Source: Ilumatobacteraceae bacterium
GTDB lineage: Bacteria; Actinomycetota; Acidimicrobiia; Acidimicrobiales; Ilumatobacteraceae
NCBI GenBank assembly: GCA_023254135.1
Contig: JALQYL010000013.1
Span: forward strand, 1 to 33,842
DNA length: 33,842 nt
Direction: 5' to 3'
Both the position numbers and the translations under genes were made by a program. Below the pieces are notes generated by a model. It saw nothing but the letters and a program-made list of their open reading frames with translations. It did not search any database and had not been told where the DNA came from. Of this stretch, positions 23,209 through 31,660 are shown in pieces. Position 1 is the first letter of the stretch; each line of letters opens with the position of its first letter.

Positions 23209-24141
23209 TTAGAGGCGGCGGAGGTGCACGTTGGTGACGCGGTGGTCGTCACCCTTTTTGATGATGAGCGACGCGCGTGACTTGGTGGGTTCAATGTTCT
23301 CCACCAGGTTCTTGCCGTTGATTTCTCGCCAAATTCCGCGAGCCAGTTCCACTGCTTCCTCGTCATTGAGATGTGCATAGTGCTGGAAGAAGCTGTCGGG
23401 ATCGCGGAACACGGTTTCACGAAGCTTCTGGAAACGCTCGATGTACCACTGTTCAATGTCGCTCTCTTGGGCATCGATGTAGATGGAGAAATCGAAGTAG
23501 TCAGAAACGAACTCGTTTGCCTCTGAACCCACTTGCAGCACATTCAATCCCTCGAGAATGAGAATGTCGGGCTGGCTCACAGTTACTTGTTCGCTTTCCA
23601 CGATGTCGTACACGACGTGGCTATAGACCGGCGCCACCGCTGTTGGTGCGCCACCTTTGAGATCGCGTAAGAACTGCAACAAGTTCTTGGTGTCGTAGCT
23701 CTCAGGGAAGCCTTTGCGGTTCATGATGCCACGGTCTTCGAGGACTGCATTGGGGAACAAGAAACCGTCGGTGGTGATGAGATCGACGCGCGGGTGTTCG
23801 GGCCATCGAGCAAGAAGTGCCTGCAAGATACGTGCAAACGTGCTCTTGCCCACGGCAACTGAACCCGCAATGCCGATGACGTATGGAACCTTCGGTGCCA
23901 TTGCGCCCAGGAAGGTTGCAGACACTTTGTGAAGATTCTGTGTGGCGCTCACGTAGAGGTTCAACAAACGCGTGAGCGGCAAGTAGACCGCAGCGACTTC
24001 GTCAAGGTCAATGTTCTCATTGATGCCTTGCAATTCCATGAGGTCACGTTCACGAATTGTGAGAGGTGTTGCAGCTCGAAGGTCTGCCCATTCGGACCTG
24101 TCGAATGACAGGTAGCGATCCGAGTTCGGGAGGTTGATCAC
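23209..24141 (-). CDS. coaA: Type I pantothenate kinase
   Basis: This enzyme phosphorylates pantothenate, the first and regulated step of coenzyme A synthesis. The 310 residues contain the P-loop GSVAVGKST at 93-101, [11 protein letters not shown] just after it, and the late DFSIYIDA and WYIERF blocks typical of the bacterial CoaA fold. The N-terminal [10 protein letters not shown] and the SFFQHYAHL segment near residue 250 also match. Length is normal. The start is GTG 24141 with TAGCGT eight bases upstream and no ribosome site. It lies 26 bases after map on the same strand, so it may be read from map as well as from its own promoter. Confidence 0.95.
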   Translation of the reverse strand: MINLPNSDRYLSFDRSEWADLRAATPLTIRERDLMELQGINENIDLDEVAAVYLPLTRLLNLYVSATQNLHKVSATFLGAMAPKVPYVIGIAGSVAVGKSTFARILQALLARWPEHPRVDLITTDGFLFPNAVLEDRGIMNRKGFPESYDTKNLLQFLRDLKGGAPTAVAPVYSHVVYDIVESEQVTVSQPDILILEGLNVLQVGSEANEFVSDYFDFSIYIDAQESDIEQWYIERFQKLRETVFRDPDSFFQHYAHLNDEEAVELARGIWREINGKNLVENIEPTKSRASLIIKKGDDHRVTNVHLRRL

Positions 24142-24149
24142 GACAGGAG

Positions 24150-24155
24150 ACGCTA
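24150..24155 (-). promoter_or_regulatory. Putative -10 box of coaA
   Basis: TAGCGT on the minus strand lies eight bases before GTG 24141, in the gap after the map stop codon. Confidence 0.42.
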
Positions 24156-24166
24156 GGCGGAAAAGG

Positions 24167-25144
24167 TCAACGATTCCAAGGTGCCGAAGGAGAAACTGCT
24201 CCGGGACCTGCGGTGAGAACTTCTACGCCGTCTGCTGTAACCACCATGGTGTGCTCATACTGGGCGGTACGGCTGTAGTCGGCTGTTACTGCCGTCCACT
24301 GGTCTTTCCATGTCTTGTGGCCAGTTTCGCCACTGGCGGTGATCATGGGTTCGATGGTGAAAGTCATGCCTTCACGAATAATGGTGCTGTCGAATTTGTC
24401 GAAGTAGTGCAGCACTTGAGGTTCTGTGTGGAACGTTTCGCCGATGCCGTGACCAGTGAACATGCGCACCACACCAAAGTTTGAATCGTGTGCATGCATC
24501 TGAATTGCTCGACCGATTTCATTCATGAGCATGCCTGGCTTCACCACTTCGATGGCTTTCCACAAGCACTCTTCGGTGACGCGCATCAACTTCTTATCGT
24601 CGTCTGAAATGTTGCCAACTGCAAAAGTTGCATTGGTGTCGCCGTGCACACCGTTCAAGAAAATGGTGACGTCAATGTTCACGATGTCGCCGTCTTCCAA
24701 CATGCGATTGTCAGGAATGCCGTGGCAAATCACTTCGTTGACACTGGTGCACACGCTCTTCGGATAGCCGTGGTAATTCAGCGGGCTGGGGTAACCACCC
24801 ATCTGAATGGTGAGGTCGTGCACGAAGATGTCGATTTCTTCAGTGGTGATGCCAGGGCGCACTAGTTCGCCAGCCTTCGTAAGGATCTCTGCCGCAGCCT
24901 TGCCGGCAACTCGCATGCGCTCAATCACCTCAGGTGACTTCACAGCGCTCTCGCGAGTGTTGGGCACGTTGCCAGAAGTTGCGTATGGAGGCTTCGCAAT
25001 GTGGTCGGGCACATAACGCATTGGGCTGATAACACCAGGCATCACGCGACCAGCATTGGCCAAGTGACAGCGCTTGAACTTCTTGCCGCTTCCGCACCAA
25101 CACGGGTCGTTCTTGTTGGGCAGTACCTCTGGCGCCTGACTCAT
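24167..25144 (-). CDS. map: Type I methionine aminopeptidase with N-terminal SEC-C zinc motif
   Basis: This 325-residue enzyme removes the initiator methionine from new proteins. Metal ligands are Asp158 ([10 protein letters not shown]), Asp169 (HGDTNATF), His232 ([11 protein letters not shown]), Glu265 (FTIEPM) and Glu297 (QYEHTMVV); His141 in CHGIPD contacts substrate. The first 40 residues carry [15 protein letters not shown], a SEC-C zinc motif linked to ribosome or SecB-type contacts, as in other actinobacterial type Ic enzymes. ATG 25144 gives exactly this architecture and has TAGCCT seven bases upstream; a frame extended to 25261 adds unrelated residues. Confidence 0.96.
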   Translation of the reverse strand: MSQAPEVLPNKNDPCWCGSGKKFKRCHLANAGRVMPGVISPMRYVPDHIAKPPYATSGNVPNTRESAVKSPEVIERMRVAGKAAAEILTKAGELVRPGITTEEIDIFVHDLTIQMGGYPSPLNYHGYPKSVCTSVNEVICHGIPDNRMLEDGDIVNIDVTIFLNGVHGDTNATFAVGNISDDDKKLMRVTEECLWKAIEVVKPGMLMNEIGRAIQMHAHDSNFGVVRMFTGHGIGETFHTEPQVLHYFDKFDSTIIREGMTFTIEPMITASGETGHKTWKDQWTAVTADYSRTAQYEHTMVVTADGVEVLTAGPGAVSPSAPWNR

Positions 25145-25151
25145 GACGTCA

Positions 25152-25157
25152 AGGCTA
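25152..25157 (-). promoter_or_regulatory. Putative -10 box of map
   Basis: TAGCCT on the minus strand lies seven bases before ATG 25144; it is the same hexamer seen before serS. Confidence 0.48.
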
Positions 25158-25262
25158 CGGGCGAAAAAAGGCTGCGCAGGGTGACTGGTATTCGCAATCT
25201 TCCTTCCGTACTTTGCCCGCCCACACATGGCGAGCATCGCCAGAGAGAAGAGGGAGAACACG

Positions 25263-25817
25263 ATGACAGACCAGCACGGTGGCTACGGATTGCCGACACC
25301 AGGTGATCGCCTGAACGCACTACGCACTCCGCCTAGTAGCGGTACGCCCGCGCCTGCAACAGAGAGAAAGAAACATCGTCCCGAGATCATCGTGGCCATC
25401 GTGGTCTGTGCGGTGGCAGTTCTATTCGGAACTCAACGAATCCTTGTGCGACGTGCGGCATCTTCCTCATCTGTGCAGGCACAGATTGCGGAACAGTTGG
25501 GTGCCGAATTGCAGAAGGAAGCTGGAGTACCAGCAGTGTTGGACGGGGACGTGCTGTTTGGTGTGGCTCTCAAGCCCGGCAACTACCCATCGGAAATGAA
25601 AGTCGGCGATGTTGTGCGAGCCGTCACGACTCCCGGAATTGCTGGAGACGGTGTGGCCCGAGAATTGGAAGGTCGCATGACTGTGATGTCTATCGATTCA
25701 TCCACAGACATTGGTGGTGACACCATCGTCACATTGAGTGGTCCACAAGCCGCTACCACTGAAATTGCGAGTTCCGGGCCCATCCATCTCACCATCGTGG
25801 AAGTTGGACCGAAGTGA
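25263..25817 (+). CDS. Tad pilus operon first gene, RcpC/CpaB-like single-span membrane protein
   Basis: A 184-residue protein with a Pro-rich cytosolic start, one membrane helix (about 41-62, IIVAIVVCAVAVLFGTQ) and an extracytoplasmic region. The latter reads FGVALKPGNYPSEMKVGDVV and ends GPIHLTIVEVGPK, which resembles the second half of actinobacterial SAF/RcpC (CpaB) proteins that help pilus assembly at the membrane. The SAF domain proper is not obvious, so this looks like a reduced version. ATG 25263 has GAGGGAG seven bases upstream; a longer frame to 25227 lacks a site. Its stop overlaps the cpaF start (GTGA). Family placement is by resemblance and position. Confidence 0.62.
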   Translation: MTDQHGGYGLPTPGDRLNALRTPPSSGTPAPATERKKHRPEIIVAIVVCAVAVLFGTQRILVRRAASSSSVQAQIAEQLGAELQKEAGVPAVLDGDVLFGVALKPGNYPSEMKVGDVVRAVTTPGIAGDGVARELEGRMTVMSIDSSTDIGGDTIVTLSGPQAATTEIASSGPIHLTIVEVGPK

Positions 25818-27103
25818 CATACGGATCAATCCAGGTGAATGAAGTTGCAAAAGCAATTGCATCAGCACTTGCGGATGATCGAGTGCGTCGCCACAACGAA
25901 GATCTTCCAACACCCTCACTTGAGGAAGAACGTCAATTAGCTCGTGCCACAGCATCGTTTGTTCTCACACAATCGCGTGGCATCGATTCATGGGGGTTTG
26001 ATGCGTTACCAGGACAGGAAGACCGCCAAATCATTGAGCAGGCCATTGCACAAGTACTTGGCCTGGGGCGCTTAGAACCGCTACTCGAAGATGACGACAT
26101 CTCTGATATTCACGTACGCGGCAATCGTCCCGTCTGGGTGAAGTTGCGCACGGGAGAACGCAGAGAGCTACCACCCATTGTGGAGAAAGATGAAGAACTC
26201 GTTGATCTCATTCGCCGCATTGCTTCCCGTAAAGGTCATCGCGAACAACGATTCGATCCCGCACACCCAGAATTGAATCTGCAGTTGCAAGATGGCTCTC
26301 GATTGTTTGCAGCGATGGAAGTTTCATCGCACCCCACCTTGGTGATTCGTCGTCATCGATTTGATTATTCCTCGTTGACGCAACTCGTTGAATTAGGAAC
26401 GCTGCAACACGAAACAGCTCGTTTTCTTGCAGCCTCTGTACGTGCTCGTTTGAACATCATCATTGCGGGCGGAACTGGTTCCGGGAAAACCACCATGTTG
26501 CGAGCATTGATGAATGAAATTCCACGCGAGGAACGAATTGTCACCATTGAAGATGCTTACGAATTAGGAATCGAACACTTTGAACAAGCTCATCCTGACC
26601 ATGATGCGTTACAGGCGCGCGCAGCGAACATAGAAGGCCACGGTGAAGTGTCTATGTCAGACCTCACCAAGATGGCACTTCGAATGGATCCTGATCGTGT
26701 GGTGGTAGGCGAGGTTCGCGGCGGCGAGGCATTCCCCATGCTTCTGGCAATGAGTCAAGGCAATAACGGTTCAATGTGCACCATTCATGCCGACAGTGCA
26801 AGGTCTGTGTTTCCCAAGTTGTTGGCGTATGTGTCTATGGCGTCCACCGGCGTGCCCGCAGAAACCGTGAATCTTCTAGTGGGCAGTGCCGTTCACTTGG
26901 TGGTGCACGTGCAAGTGATCAGCGGAGTTCGACGAGTCAGCAGCATTCACGAAGTCATTGCGGCCGAGGGCAATTCCATCATTTCGAATGAGGTATTTGC
27001 GATTGGCTCGGAATTTTCGCCTTTCACCGCACTACGAGGAGCGACTGCAGAATTGCTAGAACGCCACGGATTTGGTCGTCACAGGGAGATCGCATGGAGC
27101 TGA
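25814..27103 (+). CDS. cpaF: Tad/Flp pilus assembly ATPase CpaF (TadA)
   Basis: A 429-residue secretion ATPase that powers pilus extension at the cytoplasmic face. Walker A GGTGSGKTT lies at 219-227, the Asp box TIEDAYEL near 244-251, Walker B RVVVGEVRGGEA with Glu300, and the His box GNNGSMCTIHADSA near 317-330. The N-terminal domain has LGRLEPLLEDDDISDIHVRG (85-103), typical of the CpaF branch. The start GTG 25814 is embedded in the previous stop. The TadB gene begins ten bases before its stop, so the operon is tightly packed. Length is somewhat short for CpaF but complete in motifs. Confidence 0.95.
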   Translation: MTYGSIQVNEVAKAIASALADDRVRRHNEDLPTPSLEEERQLARATASFVLTQSRGIDSWGFDALPGQEDRQIIEQAIAQVLGLGRLEPLLEDDDISDIHVRGNRPVWVKLRTGERRELPPIVEKDEELVDLIRRIASRKGHREQRFDPAHPELNLQLQDGSRLFAAMEVSSHPTLVIRRHRFDYSSLTQLVELGTLQHETARFLAASVRARLNIIIAGGTGSGKTTMLRALMNEIPREERIVTIEDAYELGIEHFEQAHPDHDALQARAANIEGHGEVSMSDLTKMALRMDPDRVVVGEVRGGEAFPMLLAMSQGNNGSMCTIHADSARSVFPKLLAYVSMASTGVPAETVNLLVGSAVHLVVHVQVISGVRRVSSIHEVIAAEGNSIISNEVFAIGSEFSPFTALRGATAELLERHGFGRHREIAWS

Positions 27104-27720
27104 TTCGTTCTCTCTATGACCTATACGCAGGACCGAACGGTTCTGACCATCGCCCAATAGTTGAATCCGTTGCCGCTTGGACTGAAAATTTGAGAGATGC
27201 AATGTCCGCAGCATCCGGTTTAGAGCAAGCCATCGTTGCGACGGCACAACATGCACCCGTTGCTCTGGAGGCAGCGATCCAGCGGCTCATCGCATCACTT
27301 CGTTATGAACCAATTGAAATTGGTCTTCGCCGATTCGCCGACGACGTCAGTAACCCCACTTGTGATTTTGTTGTAGCTGCTCTCATCACGGCATCTCGTC
27401 ACCAAACACGTGATCTGGGTCAACTATTGACTCATCTCAGTGAATGTGCCCGCGCTGAATGTCATTTGTATTTGCGCATTTGGGTGTCGCGAGCTCGTTC
27501 TCGTACAGCCGTTCGCATCATCACTTCGGTTGTATCGATTTTCATCCTGGGCTTACTCATTTTTGATCGCTCGTATCTCGCGCCTTTTGTTTCGGTGACA
27601 GGCACTGCGGTGGCTATTGCGGTTGTTGCTTCGTTTGCGTTTTCGTTGGTGTGGCTCATGCGCATCGCAGAGGTTCGTACACCAGATCGACTGTTTCAAC
27701 CGCTCGAGGTTGTGTCATGA
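27094..27720 (+). CDS. tadB: Tad pilus inner-membrane protein TadB (short form)
   Basis: A 208-residue protein with one type II secretion F domain (about 25-130), containing SGLEQAIVATAQHAP and a DFVVAALITASRHQTRDLGQ stretch, then two helices (about 146-163 and 170-190). TadB and TadC form the membrane platform turned by the CpaF ATPase. Typical TadB proteins have an extra N-terminal pair of helices, which is missing here, so this is a reduced form. ATG 27094 has GGGAG at 27085-27089 and overlaps cpaF. Its stop overlaps the next gene as ATGA. Confidence 0.82.
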   Translation: MELIRSLYDLYAGPNGSDHRPIVESVAAWTENLRDAMSAASGLEQAIVATAQHAPVALEAAIQRLIASLRYEPIEIGLRRFADDVSNPTCDFVVAALITASRHQTRDLGQLLTHLSECARAECHLYLRIWVSRARSRTAVRIITSVVSIFILGLLIFDRSYLAPFVSVTGTAVAIAVVASFAFSLVWLMRIAEVRTPDRLFQPLEVVS

Positions 27721-28406
27721 AAGGTTTCTTACCGTCAGAGAATTCTCTCGCCTTGGGAGGTACCACAAAGCAAGAATTTGAGAAGGACCTCCGCTCAAAA
27801 CTGCTCATCACCTGTACTGGAATATTGGTGTTACCACTTGCTCTCTACACAATTGGTGTGAGTGCGCCATTCACGTTCGTTGTGTTGCTACTCATCGCAG
27901 GGCCAATTGCAATCTTGATCATTGAGAGTCGTCGCATAGAGGCGAACGCTGAACAACGACGGGGCGATATGGATTTGGCTACAGCTGTGTTTCTGGATCT
28001 TGTGAATGTGCTGTTAGCGGGAGGTGCCGGAGTTGAGACAGCAATCCTTGCCGCAGCAGCCTCCGGAGACGGATGGGGCTTCTCGCAGATTCGATTGTGT
28101 ATCGCTCGTTCACAGAGTGCCCGGCAGTCGTATTGGGATGGCCTTCGAGAATTGGGCCGCTCATTGGAAGTTGATTCGCTCGTAGAGGTTGCGAACAGTG
28201 TGCAGCTGGCTGGAGAGCACGGCGCACGTATTCGACAGTCATTGTCGGCAAAGGCCGCATCGCTGCGTCAAAAGAATCTGGCGCGTATCGAATATGAAGC
28301 TGAACAAAGGACAGAAAAGATGGGATTGCCCATCGTTCTTTTGTTTCTCGGTTTCATTCTGCTCATTGGCTACCCGGCATTTGTCGGAACTATTGGAGCT
28401 TTATGA
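27717..28406 (+). CDS. tadC: Tad pilus inner-membrane protein TadC
   Basis: A 229-residue partner of TadB. Two helices near the N-terminus (about 30-48 and 52-70) are followed by the F domain, beginning DMDLATAVFLDLVNVLLAGG, with GEHGARIRQSLSAKAASLRQ later, and a final helix (about 205-228). This is the usual TadC plan. ATG 27717 shares bases with the tadB stop (ATGA). A longer frame from 27651 would only add tadB sequence in another frame. A 45-base gap to the pilin-like gene is the longest break inside the operon. Confidence 0.84.
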   Translation: MKGFLPSENSLALGGTTKQEFEKDLRSKLLITCTGILVLPLALYTIGVSAPFTFVVLLLIAGPIAILIIESRRIEANAEQRRGDMDLATAVFLDLVNVLLAGGAGVETAILAAAASGDGWGFSQIRLCIARSQSARQSYWDGLRELGRSLEVDSLVEVANSVQLAGEHGARIRQSLSAKAASLRQKNLARIEYEAEQRTEKMGLPIVLLFLGFILLIGYPAFVGTIGAL

Positions 28407-28451
28407 GCGTCAGAAATATCTCCACACAAAGAAAGAAGAAAGGGGAGAAAT

Positions 28452-28646
28452 ATGTCAATAACAAGACAAATGTTTCAGTACTACAAGGTGCGTTTCGACG
28501 CATCTCGCGAGCGAGATCTCGAACGAGGCGAAGTGAGCGCAACCACTGTGGTGATGGCCGCAGCGCTGGTGGCTTTGGCAATTGCCGTTGGTGGAATCAT
28601 CAGCGCGCGCGTTCGCGACAAGGCGAATTCACTCAATCTCGGGTAA
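28452..28646 (+). CDS. Small pilin-like protein of the Tad operon (Flp-like candidate)
   Basis: A 64-residue protein with a charged start, then ERGEVSATTVVMAAALVALA at about 25-44, giving one hydrophobic helix (about 30-52). Size and position match the Flp pilin slot. The usual prepilin site (Gly followed by Glu at +5, and Glu-Tyr) is not clear: Gly27 is followed directly by Glu28 and no Glu-Tyr pair exists. It may be a divergent major pilin or a small assembly protein. An excellent ribosome site, AGGGGAG, precedes ATG 28452. The stop TAA shares a base with the next ATG (TAATG). Confidence 0.6.
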   Translation: MSITRQMFQYYKVRFDASRERDLERGEVSATTVVMAAALVALAIAVGGIISARVRDKANSLNLG

Positions 28647-29044
28647 TGCTGCCCACCCGGGGTGGTAACGACCGGGGCGAGACAAGCACACAATCTGTCT
28701 TGATCGTCCCGGTCGTTCTCTCCATCTTGTTCATGGCCGTTCACTTTGCAGTATTGGCGCACGCTTCCCATGTTGCACAACTAGCTGCACAACGTGGTGC
28801 TCAAGTTGCAGCCACGCGAGATGATGCCCCCGACGCGTTAAGTGATGCTTTACGAATTTCCCAACAAACTGTGTCGGAACTTGGTGGACACTTAGCGCAG
28901 ACACCACGCTTTGTGTACACCTCGCAATTAACAGGAATGACAGTGACGCTGACCGTACAAGGGATTGTGCCGTTTCTTCCCACACATGTGGAACGAACAG
29001 TGTGGGTGTCTCACGAAAGATTCGTGTTGGAGCAAGATCGATGA
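28646..29044 (+). CDS. TadE-like pseudopilin
   Basis: A 132-residue protein with an N-terminal GETSTQSVLIVPVVLSILFM helix (about 11-30), followed by HASHVAQLAAQRGAQVAA. The latter is the characteristic TadE pattern of a small-residue helix after the membrane segment. TadE-like proteins are minor pilins exported by the Tad system. The start ATG 28646 overlaps the stop of the pilin-like gene; an in-frame extension back to 28403 reads through the preceding coding region in another frame. The C-terminal half forms beta-rich sequence with no recognised motif. Confidence 0.78.
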   Translation: MLPTRGGNDRGETSTQSVLIVPVVLSILFMAVHFAVLAHASHVAQLAAQRGAQVAATRDDAPDALSDALRISQQTVSELGGHLAQTPRFVYTSQLTGMTVTLTVQGIVPFLPTHVERTVWVSHERFVLEQDR

Positions 29045-29442
29045 AGCGCAACAGCAAAGGGTCTTTAACCATTGAAGCATTGCTTCTCGTACCCACAATA
29101 TTCCTCTTCAGCTCACTCATTGTGTATGTGGGTCGAATGACAGATGCAGCAATCTCGGTACGACACGCGGCTGATGTTGCAGCGCGTGTGGCCTCTCGAT
29201 CAAATGCCCTAGCTGCGAAGTACCGCGCCGTTCAAACAGCAAAGCAGGAATTGAGTTCGTTACGCACTGGTTGTGATGAGACGGACGTTGAAATAAAGAA
29301 AGTGGACCGTCTATTCGACACAACGTACGTGGTGCGTGTGCATTGCACGGTGAACACTCGTGGTTTAGGTCTTCTTTCCTTGGTTCCCAAGTCAGTGTCG
29401 GCCGAATCTTCGGAAATTGTCGATGTTTACACAGCGAGGTGA
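29041..29442 (+). CDS. TadE-like pseudopilin with canonical prepilin site
   Basis: A 133-residue protein whose start, MKRNSKGSLTIEALLLVP, contains a clear prepilin site: Gly7 followed by SLTIE with Glu at +5, then a hydrophobic helix (about 13-32). The stretch RHAADVAARVASRSNALAAK follows as in TadE. Two later cysteines (in RTGCDETD and VHCTVNTR) could form a disulfide. ATG 29041 shares bases with the previous stop (ATGA). With the preceding gene it forms a TadE/TadF-like pair; which is which is not certain. Confidence 0.8.
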   Translation: MKRNSKGSLTIEALLLVPTIFLFSSLIVYVGRMTDAAISVRHAADVAARVASRSNALAAKYRAVQTAKQELSSLRTGCDETDVEIKKVDRLFDTTYVVRVHCTVNTRGLGLLSLVPKSVSAESSEIVDVYTAR

Positions 29443-29444
29443 TT

Positions 29445-29831
29445 ATGTCTTGTAACCAACGAGGTTCTATTTCGGCATTTGTCGTGTGCTCACTTATTGG
29501 AATAACCGCTTTAGCCGGACTGGTACTCGATGGTGGTCGCGTAGTGAGCGCTTTTGCAGACTTGTCCGATGCGGCCGAAAATGCTGCTCGAATTGGTTGT
29601 CAAGAAGTGAGCGGCATCCGGTCTGGGAAAATGCACGTTGATCCCAACAACGCTCGTGCCTCCATTTCTCACTACCTGCATTCAAAAGATCTTGAAGGAT
29701 CAATTGAAGTTCAGAATGGCGGTGCACGCGTCACCATTCGGCGTGTCGTGCAAATGAGACTTCTTTCGCTCATTGGCATTCAGACGCGAACAATTACGGT
29801 CACGCGGTCTGCGCACGTTGTGTCCGGATGA
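29445..29831 (+). CDS. TadG-like pilus-associated protein (short)
   Basis: A 128-residue protein starting MSCNQRGSISAFVVCSLIG, with a membrane helix about 10-30 followed by LVLDGGRVVSAFADLSDAAE. This matches the putative Flp pilus-assembly TadE/G-like N-terminal domain. Full TadG proteins are much longer with a von Willebrand-type region; that part is absent, so this is a short version. GAGG lies about six bases before ATG 29445. Its stop overlaps the next start as ATGA. Confidence 0.75.
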   Translation: MSCNQRGSISAFVVCSLIGITALAGLVLDGGRVVSAFADLSDAAENAARIGCQEVSGIRSGKMHVDPNNARASISHYLHSKDLEGSIEVQNGGARVTIRRVVQMRLLSLIGIQTRTITVTRSAHVVSG

Positions 29832-31078
29832 GACGTCGCCTAGCTCTCTGGAGCCTTTTGGTCTCCAGTGTCCTGTTCTCATTTTGGACAGGCTGGCTCC
29901 TCGAACATTCACTCGTCCGCACTCAGTGGTCTCGCGTATCGCGGCCGAACATCACTCGTCAGAGTGTGATCGCTGTGTCATTGATTGCAACATTGCTTCT
30001 ACTGTGCGTGGTGATCAATGAGACAACCTTCTTGCTTCGTCGACAGAAGACCAGGAGAGGATTTGTAGCAACTCGTGTTGCGTGGTTGGTGGGCCTAGTG
30101 GCCTCAAACGCGAACGCATCATCTATTTCCACCATTCCTACGGCATCCATCACGGCACCGATAACAGCAACTATTTCGCCAATTGCAGCGGTATCAGTTT
30201 TGGCTCACATTGAACGTCGCCGTAGGGAGCAGATGCGAACTCGAACCACTCCTGATGTTCTCTCGACGGAAGAGATGGAGCAATTGCACGAAATTCGAAA
30301 GTCTGCAGTTCGTGTGAATCACCCGTGCATTGAGCAAGCGCCAGTTGAGATCAATCATGTTCACCAAGGGCTGCTGAGTGCTGTGGAGCGACAAGCACCA
30401 GAAATCCCAAAGACGTTGGCTCACGTTTCAGAACCGCAATGGATTGTAGAGGTAAAAGTCTTTGGGTTCCCCATGGTGGTTTCAGCCGATGGGGCAGTAG
30501 CCGAGTTCCGAAAAAAGAGATCACTAGAGCTCATCACTTGGTTGTCCCTGAATCGAGACCGCTCTCGCCGATCCGCAGCACGAACAGCAATGTGGGATAT
30601 TGACATTTCAGACTCAGCGTTCGCAACGGTGGTATCTGACATGCGCCGAGCTCTGCGCGAACTAAATACTTCGCACGACGCTGCGCAATGGCTGCCTGCT
30701 ACATATTCCGACGATTTACCGCTGAGTCCCCTCGTGGTCACAGACGCAGAACGGTTGAATTTCGCCTTTCAGCAATTCAAAGAGTCAGCGGGAAAGAAGA
30801 GCGAAGAAGTTCGTGGCGTTCTCCGAGGAATACGCGACGTACCTTTTGCTGGAACTAGTTATGCATGGGCAGATCTTGACGGCACAACTACTCGACTCGT
30901 CATCACCGCCGTTGATATCTGCACAGAGGTGGCCGAGACCGCAGCTGCATTGGGCGACACAGAACTTTTGACACTCGCAGTTACTGCAGGGCTTCGTGTG
31001 TTGCCCGGATGCGATGAGTTATTGGAATTGCAGAACAGACACCTCGCTCAATCTTTCGCCAGACGTGGAAGGGAATGA
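29828..31078 (+). CDS. Membrane-anchored SARP/BTAD-type protein at the end of the Tad operon
   Basis: A 416-residue protein. Three or four hydrophobic segments occupy residues 5-125 (clear ones at about 7-25 and 46-64, weaker after 82). A basic linker follows, then a winged-helix-like region (about 204-280, VKVFGFPMVVSADGAVAEFR and later SDMRRALREL) and a helical BTAD-like region (about 308-410). SARP-type proteins activate transcription, but here the domain is tethered to the membrane by its N-terminus. Tad operons in other actinobacteria often end with a comparable BTAD protein. ATGA overlap couples it to the TadG-like gene. DNA binding is an inference; a structural or assembly role is possible. 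Confidence 0.7.
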   Translation: MRRRLALWSLLVSSVLFSFWTGWLLEHSLVRTQWSRVSRPNITRQSVIAVSLIATLLLLCVVINETTFLLRRQKTRRGFVATRVAWLVGLVASNANASSISTIPTASITAPITATISPIAAVSVLAHIERRRREQMRTRTTPDVLSTEEMEQLHEIRKSAVRVNHPCIEQAPVEINHVHQGLLSAVERQAPEIPKTLAHVSEPQWIVEVKVFGFPMVVSADGAVAEFRKKRSLELITWLSLNRDRSRRSAARTAMWDIDISDSAFATVVSDMRRALRELNTSHDAAQWLPATYSDDLPLSPLVVTDAERLNFAFQQFKESAGKKSEEVRGVLRGIRDVPFAGTSYAWADLDGTTTRLVITAVDICTEVAETAAALGDTELLTLAVTAGLRVLPGCDELLELQNRHLAQSFARRGRE

Positions 31079-31107
31079 CAGCCATCACTTCGTGCGAGAT
31101 GAACATC

Positions 31108-31117
31108 CCGATATCGG
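31108..31117. promoter_or_regulatory. Perfect 10-base palindrome upstream of hsp20
   Basis: CCGATATCGG lies 67 bases before the hsp20 start, in the 106-base gap after the Tad operon. It matches neither the CIRCE nor the HAIR heat-shock operator pattern. It may be an operator or chance. Confidence 0.25.
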
Positions 31118-31184
31118 ATTTTCTGTAGAGAATGCGAGCGCTTCTCCGTACCTTTCGTTGCACCCCAACAAAAGGAGAAGTGAA

Positions 31185-31622
31185 ATGACACTTGTAAAGC
31201 GAGCGCTACCGGATTTGGAATGGCCAGCGTGGATGACGAGTCGAGGCTTGTTCGACATGCCCGATTCGTGGATTGATTCCATGGGCGAAGTGGCCATTCG
31301 AGTGGAGGAATTCGAAGAGGATGGTCATCTGATTGTGCGGGCCGACGTGCCAGGTGTGAATCCTGAAAAGGACATCGAAATTTCAATGACCGATGGCATG
31401 TTGCGTATTTCGGTGCAGCGCGAAAAGGAATCAAAGCACGAGGGCAAGCGTCACTATCGCAGTGAGTTCCAGTATGGGTCTTTCGTGCGTACTGTGGCAT
31501 TGCCAGCAGGTTGCAGCGACGCCGATGTGAAGGCTGAATACAAGGACGGTGTATTGGAAGTGAAGATTCCCCTCAGCAATCCTGAGTCCAAGTCAAAGAA
31601 GATCGCCATTCAGAAACGCTGA
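31185..31622 (+). CDS. Small heat shock protein, Hsp20/alpha-crystallin family
   Basis: A 145-residue ATP-independent chaperone that holds unfolding proteins. The alpha-crystallin domain runs from about [20 protein letters not shown] (residue 35 on) through [20 protein letters not shown] to the end strand, with GVLEVKIPL (C-terminal part of the domain) and a short basic tail ending KKIAIQKR. The [20 protein letters not shown] block is typical of actinobacterial Hsp18-like proteins. AAAGGAGAAG before ATG 31185 is a textbook ribosome site, so the longer in-frame extension to 30996 is not used. The gene stands alone between the Tad operon and msrA. Confidence 0.95.
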   Translation: MTLVKRALPDLEWPAWMTSRGLFDMPDSWIDSMGEVAIRVEEFEEDGHLIVRADVPGVNPEKDIEISMTDGMLRISVQREKESKHEGKRHYRSEFQYGSFVRTVALPAGCSDADVKAEYKDGVLEVKIPLSNPESKSKKIAIQKR

Positions 31623-31647
31623 GTGACGACGGGTGTGTGCCCGGCAG

Positions 31648-31653
31648 TATCGT
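31648..31653 (+). promoter_or_regulatory. Putative -10 box of msrA
   Basis: TATCGT lies seven bases before ATG 31661, with no ribosome site between them. Confidence 0.42.
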
Positions 31654-31660
31654 GACCATC

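Noticed and set aside
31108-31117. CCGATATCGG as a heat-shock operator of hsp20
   Set aside because: It does not match CIRCE or HAIR patterns and a ten-base palindrome can occur by chance, so it is kept only as a low-confidence site.
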